Source of the DNA: Pontibacter akesuensis
GTDB lineage: Bacteria; Bacteroidota; Bacteroidia; Cytophagales; Hymenobacteraceae
Direction: 5' to 3'
DNA length: 64,000 bases
NCBI RefSeq assembly: GCF_001611675.1
Contig: NZ_CP014766.1
Location: forward strand, 1,426,001-1,490,000
Shown here: positions 39,234-47,750 of the stretch, piece by piece
Layout of the letters: each line of letters starts with the position of its first letter
How positions within the stretch are numbered: position 1 is the first letter of the stretch
The notes under the pieces: model-generated
Told to the model about the DNA's origin: nothing
Databases searched by the model: none
Seen by the model: only the letters and a program-made list of their open reading frames with translations
Made by a program: the position numbers and the translations under genes

Positions 39234-39907
39234 AGCACAAAGGAATGTATACGGTACCTGCGTGATTTAGTACGGAAAGTGTTGTATTAACACGTAGACA
39301 ACCGCGTTTAGTACCTATTTTCTGATATGGTGAGGGGAGGCACGTGGACCTTGAATTATTAAATAATTTAATTTTATTTAAAACGTCTTCACATGCTTAA
39401 ATGCCTGCTGAAACAATTGTAAAACGCCATCCTAAGCACCTCCTTACATATAATTACAAATAGCTAAAACTAACACACAGCTTTATAAATTAGCATTTAA
39501 GTGGCGTATAAACGTATGTAATCCTGCTATTTATATGTTTATACCCTGTGCCTTTAAATGTCTCTACAGGGCTTAGAATGACATTTAAGATGTGTTTAAC
39601 ATGTGCTTGTAAAGGCATTTTCTGTGCCTGCACATGTCATTTAAAATATCCTTTGCATGTGTCTTTCAACTCTGCCTACGCGGTTAGCTGCGCTAACCAG
39701 CTTCGCCTGCGGCTCGCTTTCAAGCTTCCGTTGCACTACAGCTTTTTAAATTTAAAATTGACAAATAAAAAACGTCTGCCTCAATGCCTGTTAACACTCA
39801 TGCAAAGGCGCATTGTCTTTGTGCTTGTTTAGGGGGCAGAGAAACAGACGTTTTAAATTGTCGTTTTATACCTATTTTCTAGATGTAATATAAAGGTAAA
39901 AAGACGA
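39234..39907. other. Non-coding region with hairpins before the replication gene
   Basis: Contents: AT-rich repeat copy 3 (39316-39386); ACATGTGC and GCACATGT arms (about 39599-39659) enclosing AAGGCA/TGCCT; a perfect 7-bp hairpin GGTTAGC-TGC-GCTAACC (39682-39698). An ORF of 94 codons can be drawn here but has a poor composition and no family. A replication origin or transfer site is possible but unproven. Confidence 0.5.
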
Positions 39908-40831
39908 TCAGTTGTTGATCAGGTAGCTTACTTTCTCTACCAGCTTTTCCCCAAAGTGCGCTACCTCTTCCACGTTACGGTAATAGGTGGCATTGCCCCT
40001 TACCTTATTGTAGAGGCTGGAGTACTTCTTGTGAGTTTCGGGATGGTTTGCCTTCAAGTGTGCCGCGTACCTTTCGTCTGACATAGCCACTATCTGACTT
40101 ACCTGCGCAGGCTTGAACTCCTGAAGGCTGCTATAGTCAAGTTCCGCTCCTGCAAAGGTAATGCTGTGGAACAGGTCTATCATTTCACCGCCAACCGCAG
40201 TCATCACGTCAATGTCGTACAGGCTGTGCAAATAATTAATCCAGTACGGGTGCCTGTTGTTGAACCATTGAGGATTGTTCACGCACAGTTCAAAGTGCTG
40301 TAGCTGCTTGTCCAGTTTTTCCTTAGTCTGTATCCTGACCTGCTGCGTTTTGTCGTAGCACTTGCACCCGTACTCTCCCTTGCTTCCGCTTGTTGCGCTG
40401 CCCATTGTGAAGCGGCTACCGTACACTGCATTGTTCTTAGCCATTGGCATAAACATGTACCTGTTTCTGTATGACTTCATGTAGTTGTAAATTGGTGGTG
40501 CCTCTATCGTAACGGATGCTTCAAAGTTGTAAATCCGTAAATCAGTTTCCTTCAAGAGATAAGCGTTAGCTAAATCCTTGCAGGCTCGCTTCAGCTTGCT
40601 TCTTGTAAAGTCAGTGTAGTTTTCACCGCTTAAAAACTTCTGTATAGAGCCGTCAATACGGATTGAGTTGCCGTAAACAGCGGTTTTCAATCCTCTGAAA
40701 TTTCTGTTGTATGACTTAGCAATAACTTCGCCTGTCGCTTCAACGTGGGTGCCTGTGAACTCTGCAGGAAAATTTTCAACGTAATGGTTTCTGTCGGCTA
40801 AGTCTGCCCTTAGTCTTAGGTAATCGTACAT
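39908..40831 (-). CDS. Phage/plasmid replication protein, G2P-like
   Basis: Started at MYDYLRLRADL (40831), 307 residues. The block NSIRIDGSIQKFLSGENYTD, followed by FTRSKLKRACKDLANA, resembles the start of filamentous-phage G2P-type and related rolling-circle initiators, with FEASVTIEAPPIYNYMKSY and a KCYDKTQQVRIQ strand downstream. A catalytic Tyr is not certain. It suggests the element replicates as a circle after excision. Adjacent non-coding region carries hairpins. Confidence 0.6.
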   Translation of the reverse strand: MYDYLRLRADLADRNHYVENFPAEFTGTHVEATGEVIAKSYNRNFRGLKTAVYGNSIRIDGSIQKFLSGENYTDFTRSKLKRACKDLANAYLLKETDLRIYNFEASVTIEAPPIYNYMKSYRNRYMFMPMAKNNAVYGSRFTMGSATSGSKGEYGCKCYDKTQQVRIQTKEKLDKQLQHFELCVNNPQWFNNRHPYWINYLHSLYDIDVMTAVGGEMIDLFHSITFAGAELDYSSLQEFKPAQVSQIVAMSDERYAAHLKANHPETHKKYSSLYNKVRGNATYYRNVEEVAHFGEKLVEKVSYLINN

Positions 40832-40958
40832 TTTTGTTTTTTTAAATTGTTTAAAATAAAAAAGGGAAAGCAAACGCCTCCCCTTCACAAGTTGTAAACT
40901 GTGTTCCGAGGCGGTTACGGCGGTATTGGTTCTGCCATTTTTAAATTTAAAATCGTTG

Positions 40959-41609
40959 TCATTTTTGCTTTTTCAAGCGCTCTTTCTCCATTTGAAACTC
41001 CCTCTCCAGTTCTTCGTTTCTGTAGCTTCCAGGTCTGTAAAGCTTTAGCAGGTCTGACTTTTTGTATTTGTTGTTCTTCCCGATTTTGATGCACGGCAGC
41101 TTCATACCTTTCACGCCCCTGCTTACATAATGCCGTATGGTGTCTGCCTCCACACCTAATAGCGCCATTGCTTGCGGCGTGGTCAGGTACTCTTCCTTTT
41201 CGTCGTAAACAGCTTCATGCTCAACTGGTGATTCAATGGCGGATGAACTGCCGAACAGCTTTTTCAGCCTCTTTGATAGCGCTGGTACATAGTCGCTGAA
41301 CAGACTCTGCAGCGCATCCGCCGAACGGCACATCAGAAGATAGGAAACATCGCTGGGTGAAAGTCCAGCAAACTCTGCTTCCTCGTATCCATCCTTGTTA
41401 CTTGCTGTGTCATACTCAAACCGTAACTCCAGCAATTCTTCCACCACCCCCTCTTTGTATTCGCACAGCAGGTAGCCTAAGAAACTGATTCTCTCCTGCG
41501 GGTTGATCGTACTTAAAGTACTTGTTAGGGTCTTCAGCGGCTCAATGTCATCCTGTATGATAGCACGTAGCCACTTGTAGTAAACTTTAATTCTTTGCGC
41601 CTCTTCCAT
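40959..41609 (-). CDS. Excisionase-like helix-turn-helix protein
   Basis: A 216-residue protein with an alpha-helical N-terminal part (1-130) and a C-terminal MerR/excisionase-type helix-turn-helix: YLTTPQAMALLGVEADTIRH, YVSRGVKGMKLPCIKIGKNN, KYKKSDLLKLY. It ends with a charged coil (ELEREFQMEKERLKKQK). Located next to the recombinase gene on the same strand, so a role in directionality or replication control is likely. The N-terminal domain is not recognised. Confidence 0.7.
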   Translation of the reverse strand: MEEAQRIKVYYKWLRAIIQDDIEPLKTLTSTLSTINPQERISFLGYLLCEYKEGVVEELLELRFEYDTASNKDGYEEAEFAGLSPSDVSYLLMCRSADALQSLFSDYVPALSKRLKKLFGSSSAIESPVEHEAVYDEKEEYLTTPQAMALLGVEADTIRHYVSRGVKGMKLPCIKIGKNNKYKKSDLLKLYRPGSYRNEELEREFQMEKERLKKQK

Positions 41610-41801
41610 TTCTAAACTTCGCGATTTTAATAGTTATTAAATGCAAAATTATGCGCGCTTGTACAGTTTGAACTATGTTTTACAAACTATTTATAAATCA
41701 CTGGTAGCCAGGACTGTAAGTGCCGTTTCAGCCTACTCACCATGTTAAATTAAGAATCGTTAAATAACTTTTAAATTCATATAAATTGAAAATCCATTTA
41801 A

Positions 41802-42857
41802 TTAAATAGAATCCAGTGCCCCGACTGTCTCCATGACAGTAATATCATAAACTTTGGCATACCTCATGGTTGTTTCCATTCTGGAATGGCAGAGCAGTTT
41901 TTGGATGGCAACGATGTTTCCCCCTGTGTTCAGCAGCATGGATGCGAACGTATGGCGTGCTGTGTGCCATGTGATGCGGCGGGTGATGGCCGCGCTGTAG
42001 ATCCACTCACGAAGCGCCTCGTACCTGTTGCTTTCGTAAGGCCAAGGGAAAATATTATCTTCTGGCTTGCCTTCTTCCCCAAGCCACCTTTTGGCGTTGC
42101 CTATCAGCTGAAGGGTGTGCAGCTTATACTTAGTCTTCTGCGGACGGAAAACCAGTGTGTCACCCTGAATGTGCTTCCATTTGATTGCCTTCAAATCCCC
42201 TACCCGAAGCCCCGTGAAGCAGGAGAACATGAACATGCTTTTAATTAAGTTGCACTTGCAGGGGTGCTCCGCGAGCATCTTTACCTCTTCTATCGTCAGC
42301 CTCTCCCTGTATGGCAACACCTCCTGAATGTTCTTCACTTCTTCGGCGGGGTTATAGGAAAGCATACCCTTTTTCACGGCTCTTTCCAGTTGCCGTTTGA
42401 AGCGCTTGAAGTAAGTGGAGGCGCAGTTTTGCCCTACCACCGTCAGCAGGTAATCCCTGAACGACTTAACAAAGGCCGCGTCAATGTCTTTAACGCTGCA
42501 CTTGTTGTTGGTGAACTTGCAGAAGTGCTTGAAGCTGCAGTAGGTATTGCTTTTCGCGCCCCTTTTTCTAAACCGCTCGTCGGCTTCCTCCCTGAACAGT
42601 TCAATAAAGTCCGCCTTTGCGCTGCTTGCCTTTTTAAAGTCGTACTCTCCGTAGAACAGTTCTTTCTCCCTGTCCGCCCGAAGCATTTCCGCCAACTGAT
42701 CTACTTTTCTGTTGTGTTCTTTTTCGTCCTGCGTTCTTGGTTTTTCATAACGCTGCCATTTTGTGGTTTCCGTCTTCCTTTTTTTTGCCTGCACAATGTC
42801 AAGGTAGATTTTCTGCTTGCCATTGCTTAACTTCCTGTGTCTTACAGTAATTCCCAT
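41802..42857 (-). CDS. Tyrosine recombinase (integrase) of the element
   Basis: Started at MGITVRHRK (42857), 351 residues. An N-terminal arm-binding region and SAM-like core-binding domain (about 70-180) precede the catalytic domain. Catalytic residues: Arg in FTGLRVGDL, HxxR in WHTARHTFASML, His in LLCHSRMETTMRYAKV with the nucleophile Tyr in that last stretch. It lies 190 bp inside the right attachment core and reads inward, the usual place for an integrase of a Bacteroidota element. The upstream ORF extension to 42893 is less likely. Confidence 0.93.
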   Translation of the reverse strand: MGITVRHRKLSNGKQKIYLDIVQAKKRKTETTKWQRYEKPRTQDEKEHNRKVDQLAEMLRADREKELFYGEYDFKKASSAKADFIELFREEADERFRKRGAKSNTYCSFKHFCKFTNNKCSVKDIDAAFVKSFRDYLLTVVGQNCASTYFKRFKRQLERAVKKGMLSYNPAEEVKNIQEVLPYRERLTIEEVKMLAEHPCKCNLIKSMFMFSCFTGLRVGDLKAIKWKHIQGDTLVFRPQKTKYKLHTLQLIGNAKRWLGEEGKPEDNIFPWPYESNRYEALREWIYSAAITRRITWHTARHTFASMLLNTGGNIVAIQKLLCHSRMETTMRYAKVYDITVMETVGALDSI

Positions 42858-42936
42858 GTGATATGTTAGTAATGTTGTTAAATGATGTTGCAAACATAAT
42901 GGCTACATTACCAGCAACATTTATGCGTCCACACAC

Positions 42937-42966
42937 TTCCATGAACATCCATGTACATCCATGTAT
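42937..42966. repeat. Tandem 10-bp repeats at the right end of the element
   Basis: TTCCATGAAC, ATCCATGTAC, ATCCATGTAT follow one another directly, 85 bp before attR and upstream of the integrase gene. The spacing suggests arm-type integrase sites. Confidence 0.55.
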
Positions 42967-43050
42967 ATACAGACGTTAAAATCTTGCTTACAATGAGTTA
43001 GCCAGTGAAAAGTGCCCTATTTAACTGTTGACAGACATTATGAAAATCCA

Positions 43051-43061
43051 TGCCCCTGCGG
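43051..43061. repeat. Right attachment site (attR) core
   Basis: TGCCCCTGCGG, identical to attL; the comM frame continues as Cys-Pro-Cys-Gly-Tyr-Tyr. Confidence 0.85.
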
Positions 43062-43536
43062 CTACTATAATCATCCTGACAAAGAATGCGTGTGCGGCCC
43101 CGGTGTGGTGCAGCGCTACCTGAACAAGGTAAGTGGCCCCCTGCTCGACCGTATCGACCTGCACGTGGAGGTAACACCCGTTACGTTTGATGAGATGACG
43201 GCTACCCGCAAGGCAGAGGAAAGCACCACAGTGCGCGAGCGGGTGGTGCTGGCCCGTAAAGTGCAGTCGGAGCGCTTTAAGGAGATGCCGCAGATACACT
43301 CCAACGCCATGATGCCCTCCCAAATGGTGAAGGAGGTGTGCCAGATAAGCGATGCTGGGCGCACCCTGCTGAAAACGGCCATGGAGCGCCTCGGCCTCTC
43401 GGCCCGCGCCTACGACCGCATCCTGAAAGTGAGCCGCACCATTGCCGACCTGGCCGACAGCCCGGAAATAAAAATTGAACATTTAGCAGAAGCCATTCAG
43501 TACCGCAGCCTCGACAGGGAGGGCTGGGCCGGTTAA
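43062..43536 (+). pseudogene. comM: comM/yifB 3' part
   Basis: C-terminal 157 codons of the ComM protein: continuing from the split zinc finger into YYNHPDKECVCGPGVVQRYL, NKVSGPLLDRIDLHVEV (arginine-finger region) and the C-terminal ARTIADL-type helical end SRTIADLADSPEIKIEHLAE. A GTG in the element at 43012 could start a short ORF through attR into this part, but no promoter or ribosome site is seen. The downstream terminator is that of the ancestral comM. Confidence 0.9.
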
Positions 43537-43581
43537 AAAAGCTAAGCTTTACAAAGTGCTTTCATACAACTTCTTAGCTTC

Positions 43582-43611
43582 AGCGGCAACCACGTGTGGT
43601 TGCCGCTTTTT
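43582..43611 (+). terminator. Terminator of comM
   Basis: AGCGGCAACCA and its complement, then TTTTT, 46 bp after the stop. Confidence 0.85.
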
Positions 43612-43776
43612 GCTTGCTCAGGATGTGCAGAAGCAGGCCTGGTGCACGAATGGTAACATTAATTTCATGGCGGGCCACTATACTTTTCTACGCTCTTTGC
43701 GTATTAGGCTTACACCAGGCAAGCACTTAACTCTTATTCTGCCTGGAGTAAACAGTTTTAACAAACTATTTAGATT

Positions 43777-44358
43777 ATGAAAAAGACGCTTTTATTTTTT
43801 GTATTTATTTTAACAACAGTAATTGCCGCTCAGGCACAGGGCCCTAAGATTGGCGTGCGTGTAGGAGCTAACTATGCTGGCTTCTCTGGAGACGACGCCG
43901 ACAACTTGGACAGAGTATTTGGCTTCCATGCCGGCCTAACCTCACAGTTTGCCATAACCTCTGATAATTTCTTGGCTATTCAGCCGGAGATCCTTTTCTC
44001 GCAGAAAGGTGCCGAAGACGACGATAACAACTTTAAGGTAAAGCTGAACTACATTGATGTGCCGGTTCTAGCCCGCGTTAATGCAGGTCCCTTATACTTT
44101 GAGGCAGGCCCACAGGTGTCGTTCCGTCTTGGGGGAGACATAGAGAGTGGCAACACTACCATCGACGATCTCGATTTCTATAAAAAGACAAGCTTTGGGT
44201 ATGCTGCTGGTGTTGGTCTGGCTTCAACGCCACTTGGCTTAAGCCTTGGTGTGCGCTACAACGGCGATATTTCGAAGTTGAATGACAACGCAGAATTATC
44301 CGATACGCGCAACGATCTGTTTATGCTTACACTCGGCTACACGTTCGGAGGCCGCTAG
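43777..44358 (+). CDS. Outer-membrane beta-barrel protein 1
   Basis: A 193-residue protein of the PF13568/PF13505 type. Signal MKKTLLFFVFILTTVIAAQA (cleaved near AQG, 20-22), then VGANYAGFSGDDADNLDR, FHAGLTSQFAI, QPEILFSQKGAEDD, YIDVPVLARVNAG, FEAGPQVSF and the final LGYTFGGR. First of three similar genes (next at 44774 and 45562). A terminator follows. Function unknown. Confidence 0.85.
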   Translation: MKKTLLFFVFILTTVIAAQAQGPKIGVRVGANYAGFSGDDADNLDRVFGFHAGLTSQFAITSDNFLAIQPEILFSQKGAEDDDNNFKVKLNYIDVPVLARVNAGPLYFEAGPQVSFRLGGDIESGNTTIDDLDFYKKTSFGYAAGVGLASTPLGLSLGVRYNGDISKLNDNAELSDTRNDLFMLTLGYTFGGR

Positions 44359-44394
44359 AAGATGCCGTAGTACAATCTAAATCTATGAAATTAG

Positions 44395-44422
44395 AAGTCC
44401 GGCCCTGTGCCGGACTTTTTTA
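44395..44422 (+). terminator. Terminator of barrel gene 1
   Basis: AAGTCCGGC pairs with GCCGGACTT and is followed by T residues. The remaining 350 bp to the next gene hold no gene; several TATACTT/AAGTATA motifs occur here. Confidence 0.85.
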
Positions 44423-44773
44423 CGCCACTTTTTCAACAAAAAGATTGAGGCATCAAACGCTCCTTACCCTTCACCTTAGGTACAGGCTTTCAGGAAGCTA
44501 ACACAATTGCATCCGCCTTTCTATCTACTCTGCTGCCTACTTAAAGTATAGCCTTTCCTCATATTACCGACTACTATATAGATACTGCCTATACTTTGGC
44601 CCACTTGTTGCTATCTCTACCGCAACATGCATGTTGTTTCAGGAGGAAAGGGTAATGGATCAGAAATCCGGCGCCGATCTGAAATCAGAAGGAAAAAGAA
44701 ATTTAAACCTCTTAACATCACAAACAGCGTATGCCGCTCGTTTAGAGAGCACGTACGTTAAACTACACTACTT

Positions 44774-45433
44774 ATGAAAAAGCTATTATTATCATTTGCA
44801 GTTGCCCTGGCTACATTCGGTGTGGCACAGGCCCAGTCAGGTATCGGTATCAGAGGTGGTGCCAACTTCTCTAATCTTGAGGGCGACCTGAAGCATGAGT
44901 CACGGTATTCAAACAAAATCGGTTTCCATGCCGGCCTGACTTATGGTATTCCGGTTGTTGAAAACTTCTTCTTTATTCAGCCGGAGCTGCTTTACTCAGT
45001 GAAGGGCTTTAAGTATGAAGAAATGAATTTAGATGTGCCGCTCGGCACCCTAGAGAGAGAAGGCAACATGAACTACAATTATCTTGATTTGCCAGTTTTG
45101 CTTCGTGTAAAAGCGGGTCCGATCTACTTTGAGGGCGGCCCACAGGCTTCTTACCTGCTAAGTGTAAATAATAAGACTACAGAAAAGCTAAACGGCGACC
45201 CCTATTCATCTTCTACCAGAGAGCGTGATATAGATGGCCTAAGAAGATTCGAGGTGGGCTACGCAGCCGGTGTTGGCTTTGCCACAAGCAGCGGTATTAG
45301 CCTGGGTGTACGCTACAACGGCAGCTTTAACGACTTCGTGGACAAGAACCCGGAAGAGTATTTTGAGGGCGACCTGACAAATGCCCGTCACTCTACCATT
45401 ATGGCAACAGTAGGCTTTACATTCGGCCGCTAG
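44774..45433 (+). CDS. Outer-membrane beta-barrel protein 2
   Basis: A 219-residue paralogue of the gene at 43777: signal MKKLLLSFAVALATFGVAQA, then GGANFSNLEGD, FHAGLTYGI, QPELLYSVKG, YLDLPVLLRVKAG, FEGGPQASYLL and end VGFTFGR. A longer, acidic loop (EKLNGDPYSSSTRERDIDG) differs. Own promoter region upstream is long (about 350 bp after the previous terminator). Function unknown. Confidence 0.85.
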   Translation: MKKLLLSFAVALATFGVAQAQSGIGIRGGANFSNLEGDLKHESRYSNKIGFHAGLTYGIPVVENFFFIQPELLYSVKGFKYEEMNLDVPLGTLEREGNMNYNYLDLPVLLRVKAGPIYFEGGPQASYLLSVNNKTTEKLNGDPYSSSTRERDIDGLRRFEVGYAAGVGFATSSGISLGVRYNGSFNDFVDKNPEEYFEGDLTNARHSTIMATVGFTFGR

Positions 45434-45457
45434 CGAGCTATAGTATAAGCAAAGTAT

Positions 45458-45496
45458 AAAGCCAGCCTCGCCCTTTGGGTGGGGCTGGCTTTTTTT
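45458..45496 (+). terminator. Terminator of barrel gene 2
   Basis: AAAGCCAGCC and GGCTGGCTTT with inner GC pairs, followed by six T residues. Confidence 0.85.
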
Positions 45497-45561
45497 GTGC
45501 CGGCCAACTTATTCATACTTGCAGGAGTAAAATGAGTGATGCTAACTATAACCTCAATCCT

Positions 45562-46218
45562 ATGAAAAAGCCCCTGCTGCTGCTCTTATTTATACTTGCC
45601 CCGGTGCTGTGGGCACAGGCCCAGTACCTGCGCTATGGCGCCAGGGTGGGCGGTAACTTTACCAAAGCCCACGGTGATGATGCCGCTGAAGACAATATAA
45701 ACAACCTGGCGGGCTTGCATGGCGGCCTTATTGTAGGGTATGAGTTTGTGTCGCGGCTGGCGCTGCAGGCGGAGGTGCTGTATGAGCAAAAGGGCTTTGT
45801 GTATAATGACTATCCACGTACTGACATTTTCAGGCTGACAGGTGACCACCGCCTGCACTATATTACATTGCCTGTGATGCTCAAGTTGCAGAAAGGCGGC
45901 TTGTTTGCGGAAGGCGGCCCTTACGTAGGCTATCTGTTTGCGGAGAATGCGGATATCACAGAAACGGAAGACAGCAACTCCCTTGTCCCTGCCCCACCAC
46001 GAGACTATCCTTTAAGCATGCATGATTTCGAACGGTGGGACTACGGCTATACAGTGGGCGTAGGCCTTCAATTGGATAACGGCCTTTTTATGAGCGTTCA
46101 TAATACCGGCGGCCTCACCTCCTTCTCCAAAGAGCTTGACCAGAAAAACTTCGGCTTTAAAGTCAGCATCGGTTACCTGCTGCGCCCGCGCTCGGCAGAC
46201 GACCTGATGTGGCGCTAA
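45562..46218 (+). CDS. Outer-membrane beta-barrel protein 3
   Basis: Start chosen at MKKPLLLLLFILAPVLWAQA (45562), since the upstream in-frame ATGs lack a signal peptide; 218 residues. Same motifs as its two upstream paralogues: VGGNFTKAHGDDAAED, LHGGLIVGYEF, LQAEVLYEQKGF, YITLPVMLKLQKG, FAEGGPYVGYLF. Third of the tandem set. A bidirectional terminator follows. Confidence 0.8.
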   Translation: MKKPLLLLLFILAPVLWAQAQYLRYGARVGGNFTKAHGDDAAEDNINNLAGLHGGLIVGYEFVSRLALQAEVLYEQKGFVYNDYPRTDIFRLTGDHRLHYITLPVMLKLQKGGLFAEGGPYVGYLFAENADITETEDSNSLVPAPPRDYPLSMHDFERWDYGYTVGVGLQLDNGLFMSVHNTGGLTSFSKELDQKNFGFKVSIGYLLRPRSADDLMWR

Positions 46219-46264
46219 AAAGAAAAGTCCCGGCTATACTTTAGCCGGGACTTTTCTTTTTTAT
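46217..46264. terminator. Bidirectional terminator
   Basis: AAAAGTCCCGGCTA pairs perfectly with TAGCCGGGACTTTT, with A and T runs on the two sides, between convergent barrel gene 3 and the M20 dipeptidase. Confidence 0.9.
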
Positions 46265-46276
46265 ACTTGCAGATGC

Positions 46277-47641
46277 TTACTTCTTCAATTCTGCGAAGTG
46301 CTGGTAAAACAGCGGAATCGTTTCGATGCCCTTCATGTAGTTGAACACGCCGAAATGTTCGTTCGGCGAGTGGATGGCATCCGAATCAAGGCCAAAGCCC
46401 ATCAGTACAGAATCCAGCCCCAGCTCTGACTTGAACATAGCCACAATCGGAATAGAACCGCCGCTGCGCACCGGCACCGGCTTTACGCCAAACGTTTCTT
46501 CGTAGGCTTTAGCGGCAGCCTGGTAAGCAGGCGAATCAGTTGGCGTCACCACAGGCTCCCCGCCATGGTGCGGCTTCACCTCCACTTTCACGCTCTTAGG
46601 CGCTATGCTTTCAAAGTGCTTCTTAAACTTCTCCGTAATCTCTTCTGATGACTGGTTCGGCACCAGGCGCATGGAGATTTTAGCGTAGGCTTTCGACGGA
46701 ATAACTGTCTTGGCTCCCTCGCCTGTGTAGCCGCCCCAGATGCCGTTTACATCCAGCGTCGGGCGGATGGAATTGCGCTCCATTGTCACGTAGCCTTCTT
46801 CGCCGTGCACATCGCTTAGGCCGATCGAGTTTTTATACTTGTCCAGGTTAAACGGGGCGCGGGCCATTTCTGCGCGCTCCTCCGTACTTAGCTCCTGCAC
46901 GTTGTCGTAAAAGCCCGGAATGGTAATGTAGTTGTTCTCATCGTGCATCGAGGCAATCATCTGGCACAGGATGTTGATCGGGTTTGCCACGGCACCGCCA
47001 TACAGGCCGGAGTGCAGGTCACGGTTAGGGCCGGTTACCTCTACCTCCACATAGCTCATGCCGCGCAGGCCCGTGGTGATGGAGGGCGTATCGTTGCCCA
47101 GCATGCCCGTGTCTGAAATCAGAATCACATCGCCCTGCAAACGGTCTTTGTTCTCGCGCACAAAGGTAGCCAGATTCACTGAGCCAATTTCCTCCTCACC
47201 TTCAATCATAAACTTTACGTTGCAGGCCAGCGTGTTCGTCTTCATCATGGTTTCAAAGGCCTTTACGTGCATGTACATCTGACCTTTGTCGTCGCAGGCG
47301 CCGCGGGCGTAGATGTTGCCGTCCTTTATCACGGGCTCAAACGGAGGTGAGTTCCAGAGTTCGTAGGGGTCAGCGGGCTGCACATCATAGTGGCCGTAAA
47401 CGAGCACCGTCGGCAGGCTCGGGTCCACGATCTTCTCCCCGTATACTACCGGGTTTCCGGCAGTCTGCACCAGTTCTACCTTGTCGGCTCCGGCTTCTTC
47501 CAGGCGCGCCCTTACAAATTCGGCAGTGCGCTGCACATCAGCTTTAAACTTGGCATCGGCACTCACCGACGGAATGCGCAGCATATCGAGCAGCTCATCC
47601 AGGAATCGGTCTTTGTTCTCGTTTATATATTGGTTTATCAT
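46277..47641 (-). CDS. M20 family dipeptidase (CNDP-like)
   Basis: Started at MINQYINENKD (47641), 454 residues. Metal sites: VYGHYDVQP (His, Asp around 91), ARGACDDKGQMYMH (bridging Asp about 124), EGEEEIGS (Glu pair) and a terminal His in SDAIHSPNEHF. The lid domain (about 200-360) is in the expected place, as in carnosinase-type dipeptidases. It hydrolyses dipeptides in the cytoplasm. Single gene converging with barrel gene 3. The extended ORF start upstream is less likely. Confidence 0.93.
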   Translation of the reverse strand: MINQYINENKDRFLDELLDMLRIPSVSADAKFKADVQRTAEFVRARLEEAGADKVELVQTAGNPVVYGEKIVDPSLPTVLVYGHYDVQPADPYELWNSPPFEPVIKDGNIYARGACDDKGQMYMHVKAFETMMKTNTLACNVKFMIEGEEEIGSVNLATFVRENKDRLQGDVILISDTGMLGNDTPSITTGLRGMSYVEVEVTGPNRDLHSGLYGGAVANPINILCQMIASMHDENNYITIPGFYDNVQELSTEERAEMARAPFNLDKYKNSIGLSDVHGEEGYVTMERNSIRPTLDVNGIWGGYTGEGAKTVIPSKAYAKISMRLVPNQSSEEITEKFKKHFESIAPKSVKVEVKPHHGGEPVVTPTDSPAYQAAAKAYEETFGVKPVPVRSGGSIPIVAMFKSELGLDSVLMGFGLDSDAIHSPNEHFGVFNYMKGIETIPLFYQHFAELKK

Positions 47642-47676
47642 GCTGTTATGTATGGGTTGAGACAAAGTAAAGTTAC

Positions 47677-47709
47677 AAAAAAAAGCCACCCTTGCTTGGC
47701 AGGATGGCT
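47677..47709 (-). terminator. Terminator of plsY
   Basis: On the minus strand AGCCATCC pairs with GGGTGGCT, followed by eight T residues, 42 bp past the plsY stop. Confidence 0.85.
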
Positions 47710-47750
47710 TTCTACTATCTTTTCATGAAGGTTATACTTCTGATTTATAC

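Larger units (their letters stand above)
32898..43061. mobile_element. 10.2-kb integrative element in comM
   Basis: Bounded by direct 11-bp repeats and lying between the two in-frame halves of comM. It has a tyrosine recombinase close to the right end, an excisionase-like HTH gene, a replication-protein gene, an ECF sigma gene, a serine recombinase, small unknown genes and an AT-rich cargo pair. No relaxase, coupling protein, capsid, portal or coat gene was recognised, so it is neither an obvious conjugative element nor a phage; mobilisable or satellite status is possible. Host-typical heptamers AAGTATA are nearly absent. Confidence 0.85.

Noticed and set aside
39548..39832. 94-codon ORF in the hairpin region of the element
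   Set aside because: Cys-rich chance frame crossing palindromes, with no family and no promoter.
42937..42966. CRISPR-like short tandem repeat
   Set aside because: Only three 10-bp steps without spacers; read as integrase arm sites instead.
32898..43061. Element read as a conjugative element or prophage
   Set aside because: No relaxase, type IV secretion, portal, terminase or coat gene was recognised; only integrase, HTH, rep, sigma and cargo are present.
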